This document shows, piece by piece, positions 5,364 through 8,911 of a stretch of DNA of 8,911 nucleotides. This stretch comes from JACCZP01 sp050997195 (GTDB lineage: Bacteria; Actinomycetota; Thermoleophilia; Solirubrobacterales; Thermoleophilaceae). The notes under the pieces are model-generated. The model searched no databases. It saw only the letters and a program-made list of their open reading frames with translations, and was not told where the DNA came from. Location of the stretch: positions 1 to 8,911 of the forward strand of contig JBPCRE010000269.1 of NCBI GenBank assembly GCA_050997195.1, written 5' to 3'. The translations under genes and the position numbers were made by a program. Positions within the stretch are counted from its first letter, which is position 1. Each line of letters begins with the position of its first letter.

Positions 5364-6499
5364 CAGCGCATTCTTGGCAATCCGAGCACCCGCTCGGCGA
5401 TGATGTTCTTCAGCACCTCGGTGGTGCCCCCCTCGATGGAGTTGGCGCGGGCGCGCAGGAAGCGGAAGGTCCACTCGGAGTCGAGAAGCGGGGCCTCGGG
5501 CCCTCGGATGTCCATCGCCGCCTCGGTGAGCGACTGGTTGATGTCCGACCACTGCCACTTGGGCAGCGAGCCCTCGGGCCCGGGCACGCCCGTCTTCATG
5601 ATCTGGGTGAGGCCCCGGTAGGCATTCAGCCGGAGCGCCTCGGACTCGATGTAGAGCTGTCCCACGCGCTGGCGCGTGACCGGGTCCTCCTCGAGGCCGT
5701 GCTCGCGCACCAGGTCCATGAGCTCGGCGAGCGCGATCTTCAGCTGCACCTGGAGGCCGAAGGCGAGGCCGGCGCGCTCGTGCATGAGGGTGGTGATGGC
5801 CACCGCCCAGCCGTTGCCCACGCCGCCCACCACGTTCTCGTCGGGCACCCGGGCGTCCTGCATGAAGAGCTCGTTGAACTCGGGCTCCTTGGTGATCTGC
5901 ACGAGCGGGCGCACCTGCACCCCCTCCTGCTCGACGTCCATCAGGAAGAAGGTGAGGCCCTTGTGCTTGGGCGCGTCCTGGTCAGTGCGGGCGAGCAGCA
6001 TGCACCACTTCGAGCGATGGGCGAGGGTGGTCCAGACCTTCTGCCCGGTGATGCGCCACTCGCCGTTCGACTTCACCGCCCGCGTCTTCAGCGACGCGAG
6101 GTCCGAGCCCGAGTCGGGCTCGGAGAATCCCTGGCACCAGATCTCCTCGCCGGTGAGGATCGGGTTCAGGTAGCGGCGCTTCTGCTCGTCGGTTCCGTGG
6201 GCGATGATCACCGGGCCGCCCATCACGAGCCCGAGCACGTTGGCGAGCGCCGGCGTTCGCGCCCGCACGGTCTCCTCGTTGAAGATGGCCTGCTCGACGA
6301 GCGTGGCCCCCCGGCCGCCGTACTCCTCGGGCCACGAGACTCCGGCCCATCCGGCGTCGGCGAGCTTGCGCTGCCAGTCGCGGCGGAACACGAAGCCCGC
6401 CTCGTCGCCCTCGGGCTCCGGGCCCGGGTGGTTGGCCTCGAGCCACGCCCGAAGCTCGCCGCGGAAGGCTTCCTCCTGGGGTGAGAGGGTCAGATCCAC
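5363..6499 (-). CDS. Acyl-CoA dehydrogenase, catalytic subunit
   Basis: A 378-residue flavoenzyme subunit of the acyl-CoA dehydrogenase family (FAD-dependent alpha,beta-desaturation of an acyl-CoA). The N-terminal domain starts MDLTLSPQEEAFRGELRAWL and has AGWAGVSWPEEYGGRG (49-64). The middle domain has the flavin/substrate motif CQGFSEPDSGSDLASLKTRA (122-141) and the TGQKVWTTLA strand with W156. The C-terminal domain ends with SIEGGTTEVLKNIIAERVLGLPR; E356 aligns with the catalytic Glu of the classic YEGT motif. Length and motifs match the FadE29/FadE26-type large subunit of heteromeric actinobacterial enzymes that act on sterol side chains and other bulky acyl-CoAs; the substrate here is not shown by sequence. 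The GTG at 6499 lacks a Shine-Dalgarno and lies 9 bases after a -10-like box, suggesting a nearly leaderless mRNA. It is the first gene of a two-gene operon with the smaller subunit, sharing one base with it. Confidence 0.93.
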   Translation of the reverse strand: MDLTLSPQEEAFRGELRAWLEANHPGPEPEGDEAGFVFRRDWQRKLADAGWAGVSWPEEYGGRGATLVEQAIFNEETVRARTPALANVLGLVMGGPVIIAHGTDEQKRRYLNPILTGEEIWCQGFSEPDSGSDLASLKTRAVKSNGEWRITGQKVWTTLAHRSKWCMLLARTDQDAPKHKGLTFFLMDVEQEGVQVRPLVQITKEPEFNELFMQDARVPDENVVGGVGNGWAVAITTLMHERAGLAFGLQVQLKIALAELMDLVREHGLEEDPVTRQRVGQLYIESEALRLNAYRGLTQIMKTGVPGPEGSLPKWQWSDINQSLTEAAMDIRGPEAPLLDSEWTFRFLRARANSIEGGTTEVLKNIIAERVLGLPRMR

Positions 6500-6508
6500 G
6501 GCCGCGGC

Positions 6509-6538
6509 AGTCTAGCCGTCGGTTGACTGACGAGTCAA
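6509..6538 (-). promoter_or_regulatory. Sigma70-like promoter for the acyl-CoA dehydrogenase operon
   Basis: On the minus strand, TTGACT (6538-6533) and TAGACT (6514-6509) are separated by 18 bases. These match the TTGACA and TATAAT consensus at 5/6 and 4/6 positions with near-ideal spacing. The -10 ends 9 bases before the GTG at 6499, so the transcript would have a leader of only about 0-3 bases, consistent with the lack of a Shine-Dalgarno. It sits in the 77-base gap after the kinase gene. Confidence 0.6.
6523..6538. promoter_or_regulatory. Inverted-repeat operator candidate over the -35 box
   Basis: TTGACT-N4-AGTCAA, a perfect 6-bp inverted repeat with a 4-base spacer. Outer flanks (GG before, TC after) add one further matched pair after one mismatch. 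One half-site is itself the -35 hexamer of the dehydrogenase promoter, so a bound protein would block RNA polymerase. Size and symmetry fit a TetR-family operator, and fatty-acid or sterol catabolism genes in actinobacteria are commonly controlled by TetR repressors. No regulator gene lies in the window, and the sequence does not match the KstR or KstR2 operator patterns I recall. Confidence 0.5.
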
Positions 6539-6576
6539 TCGCGACCTTTCTTCCTCTCCCCGTCGTTTCCCGTGGC

Positions 6577-8235
6577 CTATCCCTTGCCCGCCTTGGGAGG
6601 CTTTGCCTTGCTCTTGGCCTTGCCCTTGGATCCCGAGGGATCCCCGTCGCCGGCCGGGGCGCCGCCGGCACCCGCACCCGCCTCGCCGTCGGAGCTCGCG
6701 CCGCCCGACCCTCCCGAGCCGGCGTCCCCGCCCCCACCGGTGGCCGGGCCGCTCGTGCAGGCCACGGACTGGCGGTCGATCCGCCAGTCCCGACCGCTCG
6801 GCCGGCCGAGGTCGTAGGTGCCCTCGCAGCGGTCGGTGCGGTCGGTGTGGCGAGCCACGGTGCGGATGGCCACCGTGGCGGTGGAGCCCTCCCGCTCGAC
6901 CGTCTCGAGGCGACGGAACTCGATGTCGCGGAGGGAGTCGAAGGTGCCCTTGTAGGACTCGAAGCCTTGGAGCTGAGAGCGGTATCCGGGGCCCGCGAGC
7001 CGCCAGGCGTCGCGGAACTCGTCGGCCACGGAGAGCTGGTAGAAGTCGCCGACCGTCTGATCGGGGGTCAGAGGCTTCGGCTTCGGCGGAGGCTCGGGGG
7101 CCGGAGCGCGACGGGCGCTCGGCTCGGGAGCCGGCGCCGGCGCCTCCCCGCCCACGCTCGACGCCAGGGCCACGGCTCCGGCGGCCAGGAGCGCCCCACC
7201 GGCGGCGAGGAGGACGAGGGGACGGCGCCGAGACCTCCTCGGCGTCTCGGGATCGCCGTGCACGGTGAGCGAGGCGGCGGTGTCCGGCCCCTGCCCCTCG
7301 GTGGCCTCTCCTCTTCCCCGAAGCCGCTCGGTCAGCGCGCTCCCGAGGCCTGCTGCGGCCCCATCCGGTCCATCCCGGCTCACTCCGGCGCCCGCGGCGG
7401 CGGAGGGGGCGCCCCCCGCGTGCAGCGCAGCCCCGAGGTCACGCACCAGCGCGCCGGCCGAGGTGGGCCGCACGGCGGGATCGCGGTCCATCGCCCGGGT
7501 CAGGAGCTCGGCGGCGGCGGCCGGCGCCTCCGGCCAGGCCTCTCGGAGATCGGGCGGGGGCTCGGTGGTAGCGCGGTGGGCGATCTCCACCGGCGTGCGC
7601 CCCGTGCGGGCCTTGCGGCCGCCGAGGACCTCGAAGGCCATGGCCGCGAGGGCGTAGACGTCCACGGCCGGGCCCATGGCGCCCCCCTCGAGCTGCTCGG
7701 GGGCCATGTAGGCGGGCGTGCCGAGCACCGTGCCGGTGCGGGTGATCTGCGCGCCCTCGCTGGCCGTGGCGATCCCGAGGTCGGTGAGCTTCGCGGTCCC
7801 GTCGCGCCCGACGAGCACGTTGGCGGGCTTCACGTCGCGGTGCACCACGCCGCCCTCGTGCACGTGGTCGAGCGCGGCGGCCACCCCGCCGAGCACCTCG
7901 AGCGCCCGTTCCGGGGTCAGCAGGCCGTCGCCCAGCGCGTGGCCGAAGGTCGGGCCCTCGACGTACTCCATGACGATGAGCACGCCGTTCTCGTCGGTCA
8001 CGGTGTCGTAGACCGACACCACGTTCGGGTGGTTCAGCGAAGCCCCGAGCCGCGCCTCGCGGGCGAAGCGCTCCCCGACGTCCTCGGGGCTCTCGGCGTG
8101 CAGGCGCTTGACCGCCACCCGGCGGCCGAGGCGCTCGTCCTCGGCCAGGTACACGGTGGCCATGCCTCCAGCCCCAAGACGCTCGATCGTGCGATAGCGG
8201 CCCGCGAGGAGCACGCCCGAAGCGGTGGTGGCCAT
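6577..8235 (-). CDS. Transmembrane Ser/Thr protein kinase with NTF2-like ectodomain
   Basis: A 552-residue PknB-type (Hanks) kinase. The cytoplasmic kinase domain spans about 14-270 with every key element: Gly loop LGAGGMATVY (20-29), ATP-anchoring K43 (VAVKRL), helix-C E60, catalytic HRDVKPAN (132-139, D134), metal-binding D152 in DLG (usual DFG), an activation loop with several Thr (165-173), and APE (178-180). A low-complexity juxtamembrane segment (271-338) ends in the stop-transfer block RRSRRR, followed by one membrane helix (339-360). Outside are a Pro/Ala linker (365-388) and an approximately 105-residue domain (389-495) with NTF2-like features: TVGDFYQLSVADEFRDAWRL, then YRSQLQGFESYKGTF, then beta strands including STATVAIRTVARH and WRIDRQSVAC. 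Cys470 and Cys493 could form a disulfide. The tail is Gly/Ser/Ala-rich and then Lys-rich (from about 535). It begins 10 bases after the upstream TPR protein gene, so both are probably one operon. Targets are unknown. Confidence 0.93.
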   Translation of the reverse strand: MATTASGVLLAGRYRTIERLGAGGMATVYLAEDERLGRRVAVKRLHAESPEDVGERFAREARLGASLNHPNVVSVYDTVTDENGVLIVMEYVEGPTFGHALGDGLLTPERALEVLGGVAAALDHVHEGGVVHRDVKPANVLVGRDGTAKLTDLGIATASEGAQITRTGTVLGTPAYMAPEQLEGGAMGPAVDVYALAAMAFEVLGGRKARTGRTPVEIAHRATTEPPPDLREAWPEAPAAAAELLTRAMDRDPAVRPTSAGALVRDLGAALHAGGAPSAAAGAGVSRDGPDGAAAGLGSALTERLRGRGEATEGQGPDTAASLTVHGDPETPRRSRRRPLVLLAAGGALLAAGAVALASSVGGEAPAPAPEPSARRAPAPEPPPKPKPLTPDQTVGDFYQLSVADEFRDAWRLAGPGYRSQLQGFESYKGTFDSLRDIEFRRLETVEREGSTATVAIRTVARHTDRTDRCEGTYDLGRPSGRDWRIDRQSVACTSGPATGGGGDAGSGGSGGASSDGEAGAGAGGAPAGDGDPSGSKGKAKSKAKPPKAGKG

Positions 8236-8245
8236 GCCCCGGCGC

Positions 8246-8911
8246 TCAGCCGCCGGCGGCCTGCTGCCGGGCCAGCGCCAGCTCCCGCTGGACGATGCCG
8301 CGCTTGTAGTCGCTCGTCTCGAGGCGCTTCTCGAGGTAGGGGATGGCCTCGGTCGGGCGGTCGCTCGCCCGCAGGGAGTGGCCGAGGTTGTAGAGCGCGA
8401 AGTCGTACGCGTCGGGATCGTCCTCGTTGAAGTCCTCGGGGAAGGAGGCCACCGCCCTCTGGAGGATGGGCACGGCCTCCTCGTCGTTTCCCTGCTGGCT
8501 GAGGGCGTAGCCCTGGTCGTTCAGCTCCGCGCCCTGGGCGGGATCGTCGCCGCCGCCGAGCACGGGAGCAGCGCCGTCGGGTGCCTTTGTTGTGCTCCCC
8601 TGGTCGGTGGGCTGATCCGGGGCAGGCGCGGGGCTCGGCGTGGTCGCCGTGGTGGTCCGGCGAGTGGTCGAGCGATCACCGGTGCGTTGTCCGCTCGAGC
8701 TCGACGTGGCCTGCTCGCCGTCCGAGCCCGCACCCGAGGCGAGCAAGAGGTAGCCCACGAGCAGCAGCCCCGCGACGGCCGTAAGCGCCGCGGGCAGCGC
8801 CCACCGCAGCCGTGAGCGGCTTCTCGCGTAGGGCGCCGGCTGGGGCGAAGGAGCTGCGGCCGGCCGGCGCGGAGCCGGCGGGCGCGGAGCCCGCGGGCCG
8901 GGCCCGCCCGC
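8246..8911 (-). CDS. Membrane-anchored TPR protein, C-terminal part (probably a receptor kinase; 5' end outside window)
   Basis: The frame is open to the right edge (221 residues visible). Visible residues 1-35 are a Pro/Ala/Arg-rich linker ending in basic residues (RSRSRLR), then one membrane helix (about 36-58, WALPAALTAVAGLLLVGYLL). A Ser/Thr/Pro-rich extracytoplasmic stalk follows (60-115), then two TPR-like repeats (about 127-155, LNDQGYALSQQGNDEEAVPIL; and 169-199, FALYNLGHSLRASDRPTEAIPYLEKRL) and a final helix. A GTG at 8758 is a possible start in this frame but lies inside the membrane helix, so it is not credible. Basic-in, one helix, extracellular TPR is the C-terminal layout of Ser/Thr kinases that I associate with Solirubrobacterales, so the missing N-terminus may be a kinase domain; that is inference. 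The stop lies 10 bases before the neighbouring kinase start. Confidence 0.75.
   Translation of the reverse strand, partial: AGGPGPRAPRPPAPRRPAAAPSPQPAPYARSRSRLRWALPAALTAVAGLLLVGYLLLASGAGSDGEQATSSSSGQRTGDRSTTRRTTTATTPSPAPAPDQPTDQGSTTKAPDGAAPVLGGGDDPAQGAELNDQGYALSQQGNDEEAVPILQRAVASFPEDFNEDDPDAYDFALYNLGHSLRASDRPTEAIPYLEKRLETSDYKRGIVQRELALARQQAAGG
8866..8895. repeat. Tandem 15-bp repeat, two copies, in the Pro-rich linker
   Basis: Two adjacent 15-base units (GGCGCGGAGCCGGCG and GGCGCGGAGCCCGCG) differing at one base. Fifteen bases keep the frame; on the minus strand they encode Pro/Arg/Ala linker residues ahead of the membrane helix. This is probably replication slippage in a linker of relaxed length. 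More copies may lie beyond the window edge. Confidence 0.6.

Noticed and set aside
5364..5558. N-terminal extension of the smaller acyl-CoA dehydrogenase to 5558
   Set aside because: The extra 65 residues are His/Arg/Pro-rich noise overlapping the upstream dehydrogenase; family homology begins at the ATG at 5363.
6481..8430. Long plus-strand open frame antisense to the kinase gene
   Set aside because: The translation is Gly/Arg/Ala/His-rich with no motif. The opposite strand encodes a full Hanks kinase; long antisense frames are common at this GC content.
1..8911. tRNA, rRNA, CRISPR array, insertion sequence or phage genes
   Set aside because: No cloverleaf, spaced repeats, transposase or terminal inverted repeats were recognised by eye; gene packing and base composition are even throughout.

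Overview
The window is very GC-rich DNA from what looks like an actinomycete. The best guess is class Thermoleophilia (Solirubrobacterales type). Reasons: GTG starts are common, three starts have a TAnnnT box 7-9 bases upstream as in leaderless actinobacterial genes, and the gene content fits (PspA with PspAA and PspAB, a lipoprotein with cell-wall-binding-2-like repeats, and a membrane protein with a proline-rich linker and a TPR ectodomain next to a Ser/Thr kinase). The taxonomic call is inference from style and content; no marker gene is present.

Layout, left to right. (1) Positions 1-2711 hold an envelope-stress and respiration block. The 3' end of a PspAB-like gene (+ strand, cut by the window edge) converges on a minus-strand row of four closely packed genes. 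In transcription order these are a small three-cysteine ferredoxin, a CtaG-type cytochrome c oxidase assembly protein, PspA, and PspAA. Gaps are about 20 and 40 bases, and pspA/pspAA overlap by 4 bases, so they probably form one operon. (2) Positions 2762-4261 (+ strand) hold a lipoprotein with three CWB2-like repeats and a small conserved-looking hypothetical protein. The lipoprotein diverges from the ferredoxin gene. (3) Positions 4329-6499 (- strand) hold two translationally coupled acyl-CoA dehydrogenase genes. The upstream one is a full subunit with the catalytic Glu; the downstream one is a shorter subunit lacking it. This is the arrangement of heteromeric alpha2beta2 acyl-CoA dehydrogenases such as mycobacterial FadE28-FadE29. 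A sigma70-like promoter overlapped by a 16-bp inverted repeat sits just upstream. (4) Positions 6577-8911 (- strand) hold a transmembrane Ser/Thr kinase with an NTF2-like ectodomain and a lysine-rich tail. Ten bases upstream lies the 3' part of a second membrane protein with a TPR ectodomain, open at the window edge and possibly another kinase.

How the parts may work together: the left block pairs membrane-damage response proteins (PspA, PspAA, PspAB) with a terminal-oxidase assembly factor and an electron carrier, which suggests linked maintenance of the membrane and respiratory chain. The acyl-CoA dehydrogenase pair is a beta-oxidation-type module, probably for a bulky or branched acyl-CoA and under a local repressor. 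The right block is a signalling unit with two different extracytoplasmic sensor modules. No RNA genes, CRISPR arrays, insertion sequences or phage genes were seen, and no stretch over 300 bases lacks a gene. I did not find a clearly new defence or mobile system. The strongest second-look items are the operator/promoter at 6509-6538, the paired sensor proteins at the right end, and the ferredoxin-ctaG-psp gene row.
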